From Aeromicrobium sp. Root344 (GTDB lineage Bacteria; Actinomycetota; Actinomycetes; Propionibacteriales; Nocardioidaceae): a stretch of DNA of 64,000 nt. The translations under genes were made by a program, and so were the position numbers. The stretch spans positions 1,830,335 through 1,894,334 of the forward strand of contig NZ_LMDH01000001.1 in assembly GCF_001425755.1 (NCBI RefSeq), read 5' to 3'. The notes beneath the pieces are model-generated. The model worked only from the letters and a program-made list of their open reading frames with translations, ran no database searches and was not told where the DNA came from. Below are positions 1 to 7,344 of the stretch, piece by piece (the first letter of the stretch is position 1; the number at the start of each line of letters is the position of its first letter).

Positions 1-1469
1 ATCGCGACCCGGATGCGGTGGCCGCTGTCCGCCGATCGCGAGTACGAGGAGCTCGGGTAGCCCTTGGTCGTCGACGCCCTGGTCGTGTACGCCCACAGCT
101 CGCGGCCGGCCGCCGCGTCCGCGCCGGCCAGGAAGAGCGTGTTCGCGACGCGGCCGAGGATCGTCGGGCTCCACGGCACGCCACCGGTGCTCGACATGCT
201 GACGCGGGAGACGCCGCCGATCAGGCCGTTGGCACGCCACAGGCTCGCACCGTGCGTGGCATCGGCTGCCGTGAACCAGAGCTTGCCGGCCACTACGCGC
301 AGGTCGCGCGGTGAGCTGTTGCTCGTGCCGGTGTTGATGCTCTTGACGAGGGTCACGTCTCCCGCGACTCCGCGGGTGCGATAGAGCTCCGAACCGAGCG
401 CGGCGGTCGATCCGCTGAAGTAGACCCAGCCGCCGTAGACCGTCCAGCCGATCGGGTTGGCGTCCGAGCCGCCGCCCTGGACGTTGCCCAGGACGGTCGT
501 GCCCGCGTCGGACCCGTCGGTGCTCCACAGCTGCGGACCGGACGTCGACGTGGCGCCGAACAGCACCTTGCCGTTGTACGCGAAGAGGTTGCGCGGGACG
601 CTCGAGGTGGAGCCGGGGTAGATGTTCTTCACGAGGCCCGCGTTGTCCGGCGTGCCGTTCGACTTCCACAGCTCGAGGCCGTACGTCGGGTTGGTGGCGG
701 TGAACAGGATGTTGCTGCCGAGCACCGTGAACTGGTCAGGGCTCGAGCTGCCGCTCCCCGAGTACAGGTCGCCCAGCGAGAACGTCGTCGGCCCGGTGCC
801 GCTGCTGATCCAGGGCTCGAACCCGTCCCCGTTGGCACTGCTGCCGAACGCGACCTTGGTGCCCACTGCCGTGAGGTTGTCGATGCCTGTCGAGCCGCTG
901 AAGTTCGACACCTGCGCCGGGGGCGCCGCAGGTCCGATGGCAGGCTTGGCCGCCAGCTTCCAGAGCTGGTCGGTGCTGCCGGTCGGGTTGGCGACGAAGT
1001 ACAGCTTCGATCCGGCGACGGCCATCTCGAGGGGCTCGGTGTTGAAGTTCGGCTTGATGTCCATGATCCGGGTGGTGCCGGCCGCGGTGCCGTTCGTCGC
1101 CCAGAGGCTGATGCCGTGCACGCCGTCGTTGGCCTGGAAGTACACCTTGCCGTCGAAGGCCGTGAACCCGCTCGGGTCGGACGAGGTGTTGAGGTCGGGG
1201 CTGATGTCCTTGAGCAGCTTGGTGCCGGCCGTGCTGCCGTCGCTGATCCACGGCTCGGCTCCGATCGCGTCGGTGCTGTACGCCCCGAAGACGAACCGTG
1301 ATCCGAGCGCCGCACCTTCGGTGATGTCGGCCTTGGCGGTGCCGGGCGCGATGTTCCGCACCCGGTGGACTGCGCCGTCGTAGTTGGCCGCCGGAGCGGG
1401 CGCGGCGAGGAAGCCGACGGTGAGTGCTCCGATGGCGGTCGCTGCGAGAAGGGGCACGGTGCGGCGCAT
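1..1469 (-). CDS. Secreted ELWxxDGT-repeat protein, 3' end outside the window
   Basis: An open frame of 489 codons runs without a stop from the ATG at 1469 off the left edge, so the C-terminus is missing. Residues 1-28 form a Sec signal peptide (MRRT, hydrophobic stretch, AAPAPA). The rest consists of repeats of about 45-60 residues, each with a variant of E-(L/P)-W-x-S-(D/N)-G-T followed by A-G-T and a K-(D/N)-I strand, e.g. EPWISDGSTAGT, SLWATNGTAAGT, ELWKSNGTPDNAG, QLWSTDGSDAGT. This is the ELWxxDGT repeat family (TIGR04534 type), probably a beta-propeller exported to the cell surface. AAAGG lies 6-9 nt before the ATG. The function is unknown and I see no catalytic motif. The other frames here are open only because of GC bias. 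Confidence 0.85.
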   Translation of the reverse strand, partial: MRRTVPLLAATAIGALTVGFLAAPAPAANYDGAVHRVRNIAPGTAKADITEGAALGSRFVFGAYSTDAIGAEPWISDGSTAGTKLLKDISPDLNTSSDPSGFTAFDGKVYFQANDGVHGISLWATNGTAAGTTRIMDIKPNFNTEPLEMAVAGSKLYFVANPTGSTDQLWKLAAKPAIGPAAPPAQVSNFSGSTGIDNLTAVGTKVAFGSSANGDGFEPWISSGTGPTTFSLGDLYSGSGSSSPDQFTVLGSNILFTATNPTYGLELWKSNGTPDNAGLVKNIYPGSTSSVPRNLFAYNGKVLFGATSTSGPQLWSTDGSDAGTTVLGNVQGGGSDANPIGWTVYGGWVYFSGSTAALGSELYRTRGVAGDVTLVKSINTGTSNSSPRDLRVVAGKLWFTAADATHGASLWRANGLIGGVSRVSMSSTGGVPWSPTILGRVANTLFLAGADAAAGRELWAYTTRASTTKGYPSSSYSRSADSGHRIRVA

Positions 1470-1590
1470 GGATGAGCCTTTGATCGATGGGGGTCGGCCG
1501 ACGCTCAGAGGTGCACCAAGCAAAGGTCTAGATGATTGGCAACGCTAGCAGGCGGGCAGCCTGCGCGGACGACATTGCGACAATCTGTGG

Positions 1591-1616
1591 CGAACCGGTA
1601 CGGATGTACCGGTTCG
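1591..1616. repeat. 26-nt perfect inverted repeat between two minus-strand genes
   Basis: CGAACCGGTAC (1591-1601) and GTACCGGTTCG (1606-1616) are exact reverse complements around a 4-nt centre. The repeat lies between the end of the tetR gene (1637) and the start of the ELWxxDGT gene (1469). There is no T-run on either side. It could be a factor-independent terminator hairpin for the exporter operon or a binding site upstream of the secreted-protein gene. Confidence 0.6.
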
Positions 1617-1636
1617 ACCGGGCTGCGCCGCGGCTC

Positions 1637-2236
1637 CTACGGGCGTGCCCCGGAGCCGATGAGCACCTGCATCGCGGGAGCGTGGAGGCGTACGACCTCC
1701 TCGATCGGCGCCTCCGTGAGGGGCGGCATCTGCACGACGTAGCGCAGTGTCGCCATGCCGATCAGCTGGCTCGCGATGAGTGCCGCACGCAGCTCGCGGT
1801 CGTCGCCCTCGAGCACCTTGAGGAGCGACGCGATGAGCACCTCGCGGGCCAGCTGCAGCATCGGCGCCTGGGAGTCCTGCGTGCTCAGTGTCGTGCGGTA
1901 CATCGAGCTGAAGACGTCGCGGTGGGGATCCCAGGCGGTGAGGAACGTGCGCAGGAGGCGTTCTGCCATGCCGTCGGGGCCGTCCTCGATAACCGAGGCG
2001 ATCTTCTCGACCGGGTTGACGGGCAGCTCCATCGTCGCGACGAGGAGGCCCGCCTTGTCGCCGAAGTAGTGGCTGATCAGGCTCACGTCGACGCCGGCGT
2101 CGCGGGCGATCGCGCGCATCGAGGTGCCGCTGAATCCTTGCGCAGCGAAGTTGGCCCGGGCGGCGTCGAGGATCGCGGTGCGTCGGTCCGCCGCGTCCCC
2201 GGCCGGCGGGCGCCCGCGCGTACGTCTGGCCGTCAC
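1637..2236 (-). CDS. TetR/AcrR family transcriptional regulator
   Basis: 199 aa from a GTG at 2236. The N-terminal helix-turn-helix spans about residues 15-60 (ILDAARANFAAQGFSGTSMRAIARDAGVDVSLISHYFGDK), the TetR signature. The rest is the variable all-helical ligand and dimer domain. GTG at 2236 is chosen because it overlaps the permease stop (GTGA, 2233-2236), giving translational coupling. It is the last gene of an ATPase-permease-TetR operon, so it probably represses its own operon through the palindrome at 3666-3683. The effector is unknown. An exporter operon ending in its own TetR usually means drug or metabolite efflux induced by a substrate. Confidence 0.9.
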   Translation of the reverse strand: MTARRTRGRPPAGDAADRRTAILDAARANFAAQGFSGTSMRAIARDAGVDVSLISHYFGDKAGLLVATMELPVNPVEKIASVIEDGPDGMAERLLRTFLTAWDPHRDVFSSMYRTTLSTQDSQAPMLQLAREVLIASLLKVLEGDDRELRAALIASQLIGMATLRYVVQMPPLTEAPIEEVVRLHAPAMQVLIGSGARP

Positions 2237-2961
2237 GGCGTACGACGCCGAAGTGTCAGCGAGGCGCCCGTCAGGGCCAGCGCGCAGCAGCCGACAAGGA
2301 TCACGAGGTCCGTGACCAGGGTCGAGGTGAAGTCGCTCGTCGACCCCAGCTCGCTGAACGCATCGGCTGCATAGCTCATCGGCAGTGCGTCGGACAGCCG
2401 GTGCAGGACGTCGGGCATCGAGTCGCGGGGGGCGAGGAGCCCGCAGAGCAGCAGCTGCGGCACGACGACGAGCGGCATGAACTGGACGGCCTGGAACTCG
2501 GTGACCGCGAACGCCGACATCAGCAGGCCGAGGGCCGTGCCCAGCACCGCGTCGACGACCGCGAACAGCACGACGGCCCACGGTGTGTTGACCTCCATGT
2601 CGAGAAGCCAGATCGCGACCGCAGAGGTGACGAGCGCCTGGCCGAGCGCCGCTGCGCCGAACGCGACGCCGTAGCCGCCGATCAGCTCACCACGCCGCAA
2701 CGGCGTCGTCAGCAGCCGCTCGAGCGTGCCGGACGTCCGTTCACGCACCATGGTCACCGACGTCACGAGGAACATCACGACGAACGGGAAGATGCCGAGC
2801 ATCTGCGGGCCGACGCGGTTGAAGATCGCCGGGTTGCCGTCGTAGACGTACTTGAACAGGAGCAGCAGCACCGACGGCAGGACGACGATCATGCCGATGC
2901 TGCGCGGGTCGTGGCCGAGCTGCTGCAGCACCCGACGTGCCGTGGCGAACGTCCTCGTCAT
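2233..2961 (-). CDS. ABC-2 type transporter permease
   Basis: 242 aa, start at 2961, which overlaps the ATPase stop (ATGA). Six hydrophobic segments are visible: about 22-42 (IGMIVVLPSVLLLLF), then IFPFVVMFLVTSVTM, GAAALGQALVTSAVAIWLL, VVLFAVVDAVLGTALGLLMSAF, FMPLVVVPQLLLCGLL and a last one near the C-terminus (LVILVGCCALALTG). The motif RERTSGTLERLLTTPLRRGE is the conserved cytoplasmic segment of ABC-2 permeases (DrrB/YadH type). With the adjacent ATPase it forms a half-size exporter. The substrate cannot be read from sequence; drug or lipid export is typical for the family. Confidence 0.92.
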   Translation of the reverse strand: MTRTFATARRVLQQLGHDPRSIGMIVVLPSVLLLLFKYVYDGNPAIFNRVGPQMLGIFPFVVMFLVTSVTMVRERTSGTLERLLTTPLRRGELIGGYGVAFGAAALGQALVTSAVAIWLLDMEVNTPWAVVLFAVVDAVLGTALGLLMSAFAVTEFQAVQFMPLVVVPQLLLCGLLAPRDSMPDVLHRLSDALPMSYAADAFSELGSTSDFTSTLVTDLVILVGCCALALTGASLTLRRRTP

Positions 2962-3674
2962 GCTGCCGCCTCGGCGAGGGTCAGGAAGGCCTGTTCGAGG
3001 TCGTCCTGGCCGGTGTCCGCGCGCAGCTCGTCGGGTGTCGAGTCGGCGATGATGCGGCCCTCGCGCATCAGGAGCACGCGGTCGCAGCGGCCGGCCTCGT
3101 CCATGACGTGACTCGAGACGAGCAGCGTCCTGCCCTGGTCGGCGAGGCGCTTGAAGAGCTGCCACAGGTCGCGGCGCAGCACGGGGTCGAGGCCCACGGT
3201 CGGCTCGTCGAGGAGGTAGAGCTCCGGGTCGGCCAGGAGCGCTGCGGCCAGCGAGACCCTCGTGCGCTGCCCGCCGGACAGGTCGGCCACGAGGGCGTCG
3301 GCCTTGTCGGCGAGGCCGACGTTGTCGACGGCTTCGCGTGCCGCCGCCTCGTCGCTGCCGATGAGGGCGGCGAAGTAGAGGAGGTTCTGCATGACGGTCA
3401 GGTCGGGATAGACCGAGCTGGCCTGGGTGACGTAGCCGACGCGTCGCCTGGCATCGGGGCGGCCGGCCGGCCCGTCGAGCACCGTGACGGTGCCGGCCTT
3501 GACGACCTGGATGCCGGCGATGGCGCGGATCAGCGTCGACTTGCCGCAGCCGCTGGGACCGAGCAGTCCCGTGACGGAGCCGCGCGGGACCGACACGGTG
3601 AGGTCGGGCAGCACGGTGGTCCTGCCGCGGATGACCGTGAGTCCCTCGATCTGGACTGCTGGACTATTCAACAT
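2958..3674 (-). CDS. ABC exporter ATP-binding protein
   Basis: 238 aa. Walker A GPSGCGKST is near residue 40, the signature is LSGGQRTRVS, Walker B is LYLLDEPT and the H-loop is SSHVMDEAGRCDRV, all of the DrrA/CcmA exporter class. The ATG at 3674 lies 6 nt after a -10 box (TATATT) that has a TTGACC -35 at 17-bp spacing, so the mRNA should be leaderless and the start is well supported. First gene of the ATPase-permease-TetR operon, with 4-nt overlaps throughout. The start codon sits inside the palindrome at 3666-3683, so a bound repressor would block the promoter and transcription start. Confidence 0.93.
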   Translation of the reverse strand: MLNSPAVQIEGLTVIRGRTTVLPDLTVSVPRGSVTGLLGPSGCGKSTLIRAIAGIQVVKAGTVTVLDGPAGRPDARRRVGYVTQASSVYPDLTVMQNLLYFAALIGSDEAAAREAVDNVGLADKADALVADLSGGQRTRVSLAAALLADPELYLLDEPTVGLDPVLRRDLWQLFKRLADQGRTLLVSSHVMDEAGRCDRVLLMREGRIIADSTPDELRADTGQDDLEQAFLTLAEAAA

Positions 3675-3683
3675 ACGTTGAAT
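3666..3683. promoter_or_regulatory. Probable TetR operator
   Basis: A perfect 18-bp palindrome, ATTCAAC - ATAC - GTTGAAT, covers the last three bases of the -10 box, the transcription start and the ATG of the exporter ATPase gene. Arm length and position fit a TetR-family site. The obvious candidate to bind it is the TetR encoded last in the same operon (1637-2236). Confidence 0.75.
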
Positions 3684-3709
3684 ATAAGATCTGGCCCAGG
3701 CTCGGTCAA
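3681..3709 (-). promoter_or_regulatory. Sigma-70-type promoter of the exporter operon, leaderless
   Basis: On the minus strand, TTGACC (3709-3704), a 17-nt spacer and TATATT (3686-3681), followed after 6 nt by the ATG at 3674. Consensus spacing and hexamers make this one of the clearest promoters in the window. Confidence 0.8.
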
Positions 3710-3723
3710 GCCGGGGCCCGGCC

Positions 3724-5040
3724 CTACTTCTTGACGGTGAACGTCTTGCTGACCGACGAAGAGGCGCCGATCCTGTTGAAGGCGTACACGTAGACCCGGT
3801 TGGTGCCGGCCTTGAGCTTGCTGCGGAGCAGCGTGTACGACCGGGTGGTGACGACCTTGTTGTAGAGCGTCGTCGTGCCCTTCTTGACCACGACCTTGTA
3901 CTTCGTGATCGGTGTTCCACCGTTGTTGATCGGGGAGTTCCAAGTGACCCGGCGGCTCGACGACGTCGACGAACCGGAGATCTTGATGTTGCGCGCCGCC
4001 GTCGGCTTCGTGAGCGGGATCAGGGGAGCGAACGTGAAGACTGACGGCGCGTTCGCGACGTCGGTCGAGTACTCGTTGACGACGTGGACGTTGCGGTTCG
4101 TGTCGACTGCGACACCGGTGGGGTACGAGATCCCAGCCCCGCTGAGTCGCTTGATCGGGAAGGCGTCGCCTTGGGTGCCCGGAGCGAAGACCGTGACGGA
4201 GCCGTTGCTGCCGTCGGTCGCATTGGTCACGTAGAGGTTGTCGGAGGAGTCGAGCGCCAGCGAGGAGGCGCCGTGCAGGTGCGTGTTGGGGCCGGTGATG
4301 GTGCGAATCGGCGGCGTGGCTGACTCGGTGTTGGCGGCGTAGATCGCGATGTTCTCGTTGCCGTTCCCGCCGTTGAGGTTGGCGACGTAGATCAGGCCCT
4401 TGCTGTCGATCACGATGCTCGTCGGGTTGTTGATCCCGTCGGTGATCGTCCTGATGGGCTCGATGTCGCCGCCACGGCCTGCGCCGTAGACGCGGATCGT
4501 GCTCGTGCTGTTGATGTTGGCGACGTAGACGTCGCCGTTGGCGGCCACGGCCACGTCGCTGGGTGACGAGAGGCCGGTGTTCTTCATGCCGCCGATCGTC
4601 GTGTACGGCGAGCTGCTCGAGGTGTCCTTGGGGAACACGCTGACGGTTGCCGTCGAGGAGTCGGCGACCCAGATCCGCCCCTTCGCGTCGTAGCTGACGC
4701 CCTGCGGTCCTGACAGGCCCGACCGGCTGGTGTCGAGGATCGAGCCGTCGGCGAGGCCGTATCCGGTCGAGTTGAACTCATTGTCCTTGAGGACCTTGAC
4801 CCGCGAGAACGTGTTGTTGGACTCCGCGATCGCGAACTTCGACGGGTCATCCGCCGCCGTGGGGTTCGGATCGACGGCGATGTCGGTGGGGTGGGTGAGA
4901 CCGGCGCCGTTGAACGTCGTGGATCGCGTCGGCGCGTACGAGACGTCGTAGGTGTCGGCGTGGGCCGGGGTCATGGTCAGGCACGAGACGGCCAGGCCGG
5001 CGGCGGTCAGGGCCGCGAAGTTGCGCATGGGAGTGGGCAT
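3724..5040 (-). CDS. Secreted NHL-repeat beta-propeller protein with C-terminal fibronectin-like domain
   Basis: 438 aa from the ATG at 5040 (a second ATG at 5028 is possible). A signal peptide (FAALTAAGLAVSCLTMTPAHA) is followed by five or six NHL/SMP-30-like repeats with recurring GLSGPQGVSYDAKGRIWVADS, LSSPSDVAVAANGDVYVAN and ISYPTGVAVDTNRNVHVVN blades. The last 90 residues or so (KPTAARNIKISGSSTSSSRRVTWNSP) look like a fibronectin type III domain. A TAGGTT hexamer lies 8 nt before the ATG. It is probably an exported binding or cell-surface protein; no enzymatic motif is visible. Extra in-frame ATGs further upstream would put residues before the signal peptide and are unlikely starts. Confidence 0.85.
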   Translation of the reverse strand: MPTPMRNFAALTAAGLAVSCLTMTPAHADTYDVSYAPTRSTTFNGAGLTHPTDIAVDPNPTAADDPSKFAIAESNNTFSRVKVLKDNEFNSTGYGLADGSILDTSRSGLSGPQGVSYDAKGRIWVADSSTATVSVFPKDTSSSSPYTTIGGMKNTGLSSPSDVAVAANGDVYVANINSTSTIRVYGAGRGGDIEPIRTITDGINNPTSIVIDSKGLIYVANLNGGNGNENIAIYAANTESATPPIRTITGPNTHLHGASSLALDSSDNLYVTNATDGSNGSVTVFAPGTQGDAFPIKRLSGAGISYPTGVAVDTNRNVHVVNEYSTDVANAPSVFTFAPLIPLTKPTAARNIKISGSSTSSSRRVTWNSPINNGGTPITKYKVVVKKGTTTLYNKVVTTRSYTLLRSKLKAGTNRVYVYAFNRIGASSSVSKTFTVKK

Positions 5041-5124
5041 GACGAAGGAACCTAGCGGGATCGCAGGGTGCTGGTGAGGGTTTTCGACGAGATGTCTTGA
5101 AGTGTTCACGCGGCCGGCACTACG

Positions 5125-5153
5125 TGACATCGCCGATGTCATGGTCCTACTGT
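5125..5153 (+). promoter_or_regulatory. Palindrome overlapping a leaderless promoter
   Basis: TGACATCGCCGATGTCA (5125-5141) is a perfect 17-bp palindrome with 8-bp arms. Its left arm coincides with the -35 position of a promoter whose -10 is TACTGT (5148-5153), 6 nt before the ATG at 5160. The nonamer TGTTCACGC also occurs twice nearby (5103-5111 and 5151-5159). The palindrome is placed to act as an operator for the decapeptide-repeat gene. Its binding protein is unknown. Confidence 0.6.
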
Positions 5154-5159
5154 TCACGC

Positions 5160-5876
5160 ATGGACATCCGAGGACTGGCCCTGCTCCCCGTACGCGTGAC
5201 GGTCGCCGCGACGCAGGCGACGCTCGGCCTCGGCCAGCTCGCGTCGCCCCAGGGGCCGATCCTGCGTGAGGGGGGCTACGGCACCCGGCTGGCGCAGATC
5301 TTCGGCGAGGGTGGCCTGCTCGAGCAGCTCAACCGGATCCTTGCCGACGAGCGCGGGCCCATCGGGCTCGCCAACACCCTCGCCGACCTGACCGCCGACG
5401 ACAGGCCGGTCGGCAAGGCGCTGGCTCGTGACGGCCTGCTCGACCGGATGGCCGATGAGGAAGGCCCGTTCGTACGCCTGTTGGAGGCCGGGGGGCCTCT
5501 GGACCGGGCGCTGGGCGAGGACGGCCCGCTCTATCGCCTGCTCGCTCCCGGTGGCCCGCTCGACCGGCTGCTCGCCGAGGAGGGCGCGATCGACCGCATC
5601 CTCGCGGAGGGCGGCCTGATCGACCAGCTGCTCGCCGAGCAGGGAATCCTCGAGAAGCTGCTGGCGCCCGGCGGCACGCTCGACCAGCTCATCGAGCTGG
5701 GCGCCACGTTCGACGCGATCGTCCCGCGGCTCGAGGCCTTGGGCAACGCGATCCCCAACCTCAACTCCGCCGTCAACATCCTGAGCGGCGCCGTCGAGCC
5801 CTTGGGCGCGCTCGCGGGCCGGTTGCCCGGCGGTCGCCGGCGGCCGGCGGTGCTCGACCCCGCCGTCAGCGACTAG
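5160..5876 (+). CDS. Decapeptide-repeat protein (GGPLDRLLAE type), unknown function
   Basis: 238 aa from the ATG at 5160, supported by TACTGT 6 nt upstream. From about residue 85 to 180 the chain is built of an almost perfect 10-residue repeat: EGPFVRLLEA, GGPLDRALGE, DGPLYRLLAP, GGPLDRLLAE, EGAIDRILAE, GGLIDQLLAE, QGILEKLLAP, GGTLDQLIEL. Looser copies lie before it (EGGLLEQLNRILADE, RDGLLDRMADE). Each unit is a Gly-Gly/Pro turn plus a short amphipathic helix, which suggests a solenoid or a membrane-surface-lying rod. The N-terminus (IRGLALLPVRVTVAATQATLGL) is mildly hydrophobic and the C-terminus ends RLPGGRRRP. I do not recognise the family. Divergent from the NHL-repeat gene. Confidence 0.85.
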   Translation: MDIRGLALLPVRVTVAATQATLGLGQLASPQGPILREGGYGTRLAQIFGEGGLLEQLNRILADERGPIGLANTLADLTADDRPVGKALARDGLLDRMADEEGPFVRLLEAGGPLDRALGEDGPLYRLLAPGGPLDRLLAEEGAIDRILAEGGLIDQLLAEQGILEKLLAPGGTLDQLIELGATFDAIVPRLEALGNAIPNLNSAVNILSGAVEPLGALAGRLPGGRRRPAVLDPAVSD

Positions 5877-5937
5877 AGGCGCCCACCTTGAGTCCCGGAG
5901 GATGATCGATGGCAGGACCACTCCGGAGGAGGCTCAC

Positions 5938-7158
5938 ATGAGCAGCACGCCAGGGATCGTCGTCGTCGGAGCCGGGTTGGCCGCGGCCAAGGCCGTCGAG
6001 TCCATGCGAGAGGCCGGGCACACCGGCGCCATCACGTTGATCGGCGAGGAGCCGGATCGCCCGTACGAGCGACCGGCGCTGTCCAAGGACTATCTGCAGG
6101 GCAGCGGGTCCCGGGACGACCTGTTCGTCCACCGGGAGGAGTGGTACGCCGAGCACGACGTCGCGACTCGGTTCGGTGAGGCCGTGGCATCGATCGACCG
6201 CGAGGCGCGCACGGTGGCACTCGCCTCGGGTGACAGCGTGCCGTACGAGCGCCTGCTGATCGCCACGGGTTCACGGCCGCGCACGCTCGAGGTCCCGGGC
6301 GCGGACCTCGACGGCGTGGTGTCGTTGCGACGCATCGGCGACAGCGACCGCATCCGTGAGGCATACCAACGTGCCTCGAGCGTCGTGATCATCGGCGCCG
6401 GATGGATCGGCCTCGAGACGGCCGCCGCCGCACGTGCCGCCGGCCTGCAGGTCACGGTCCTGGAGTACGCCCCGCTGCCGCTCGGCCGGGTGCTGGGTGA
6501 GGAGCTGGCGACCTACTTCGCCGACCTCCACCGGCGCAACGGCGTCGACCTCCGCACGTCGGTCGAGGTCACCGCGATCACTGGCACCGACGGACGGGTC
6601 ACTGGCGTCCAGGCGGGCGGCGAGGAGCTCGCGGCAGACCTCGTGATCGTCGGCGTCGGCATCAGCCCCAACGCCGAGCTCGCCGCCGAGGCCGGGCTCG
6701 AGGTCGACAACGGCATCGTCGTCGACGAGCACCTGCGCACGTCCGACCCGGCGATCTACGCCGCCGGCGACGTGGCCAACGCCTACAACTCCACCGTCGG
6801 CGACCGGTTGCGGGTCGAGCACTGGGACAACGCGATCCGCCAGGGGCAGCTCGCCGGGCGCACCGTGCTGGGCCGCGACGACGCATACGACTGGCAGCCC
6901 TACTTCTACACCGACCAGTTCGACCTCGGGATGGAGTACGTCGGCCGTGGCAGCGCGAGCGACGACGTCGTGATCCGGGGAGACAAGGCCAGCGGTGAGT
7001 TCATCGCGTTCTGGCTCGACGGCGACCGCGTCACCGCCGGCATGAACGTCAACGTCTGGGACGTCAACGACGACCTGCGGGCCCTCGTCGGGAGTAGCGT
7101 GGATCGCGCGAGGCTCGCCGATCCCGACGTGCCGCTCACCGAGGTGGTGCCGAGATGA
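5938..7158 (+). CDS. FAD-dependent ferredoxin reductase-type oxidoreductase
   Basis: 406 aa. The start at 5938 has GGAGGA 8 nt upstream (5925-5930). The N-terminal FAD motif is VVVGAGLAAAKAVESM, the NAD(P)H-binding Rossmann motif is VVIIGAGWIGLETAAAA (about residue 155), and the second FAD motif is TSDPAIYAAGDVAN. The C-terminal reductase domain is FYTDQFDLGMEYVG...GEFIAFW. This is the BphA4/CamA/ThcD class, which passes electrons from NAD(P)H to a small iron-sulfur protein for P450s or dioxygenases. No ferredoxin or oxygenase gene lies next to it, so the partner must be encoded elsewhere. The stop overlaps the start of the next small gene (ATGA). Confidence 0.93.
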   Translation: MSSTPGIVVVGAGLAAAKAVESMREAGHTGAITLIGEEPDRPYERPALSKDYLQGSGSRDDLFVHREEWYAEHDVATRFGEAVASIDREARTVALASGDSVPYERLLIATGSRPRTLEVPGADLDGVVSLRRIGDSDRIREAYQRASSVVIIGAGWIGLETAAAARAAGLQVTVLEYAPLPLGRVLGEELATYFADLHRRNGVDLRTSVEVTAITGTDGRVTGVQAGGEELAADLVIVGVGISPNAELAAEAGLEVDNGIVVDEHLRTSDPAIYAAGDVANAYNSTVGDRLRVEHWDNAIRQGQLAGRTVLGRDDAYDWQPYFYTDQFDLGMEYVGRGSASDDVVIRGDKASGEFIAFWLDGDRVTAGMNVNVWDVNDDLRALVGSSVDRARLADPDVPLTEVVPR

Positions 7159-7310
7159 CGCCCGACCAGGACCGTTTCAAGCACCTGCCCAAGCGCGTAC
7201 GCCTCGAAGACACCATCACGACAGCCGAGACCGAACCGGTGCCCGACCCTGACGGTGATCGTGACCCCGACCGTGACTTCCTGATCCGCTACGGGCTCGG
7301 TGGCGTCTGA
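7155..7310 (+). CDS. 51-aa conserved-looking small protein coupled to the reductase
   Basis: MTPDQDRFKHLPKRVRLEDT... ending FLIRYGLGGV. The ATG at 7155 overlaps the reductase stop (ATGA), a coupling used by many true gene pairs in this window. The middle is acidic with an Asp-Pro/Asp-Arg repetition (PDPDGDRDPDRD). It has no cysteine pattern, so it is not the missing ferredoxin. The function is unknown. A structured N-terminus and a conserved C-terminal YGLGG suggest a real short protein rather than a chance frame. Confidence 0.6.
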   Translation: MTPDQDRFKHLPKRVRLEDTITTAETEPVPDPDGDRDPDRDFLIRYGLGGV

Positions 7311-7331
7311 CTGACGGTGGGAGTGGCTCCC

Positions 7332-7337
7332 TACTGT
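7332..7337 (+). promoter_or_regulatory. -10 box of a leaderless transcript
   Basis: TACTGT lies 7 nt before the GTG at 7345 of the Old Yellow Enzyme homologue. No Shine-Dalgarno sequence is present. I see no good -35 hexamer. Confidence 0.5.
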
Positions 7338-7344
7338 TGTCGGT

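Noticed and set aside
5154-5921. 255-codon minus-strand frame opposite the decapeptide-repeat gene
   Set aside because: It also looks repetitive, but only because the complementary strand of a repeat is repetitive; the plus-strand gene has the promoter and the better repeat periodicity.
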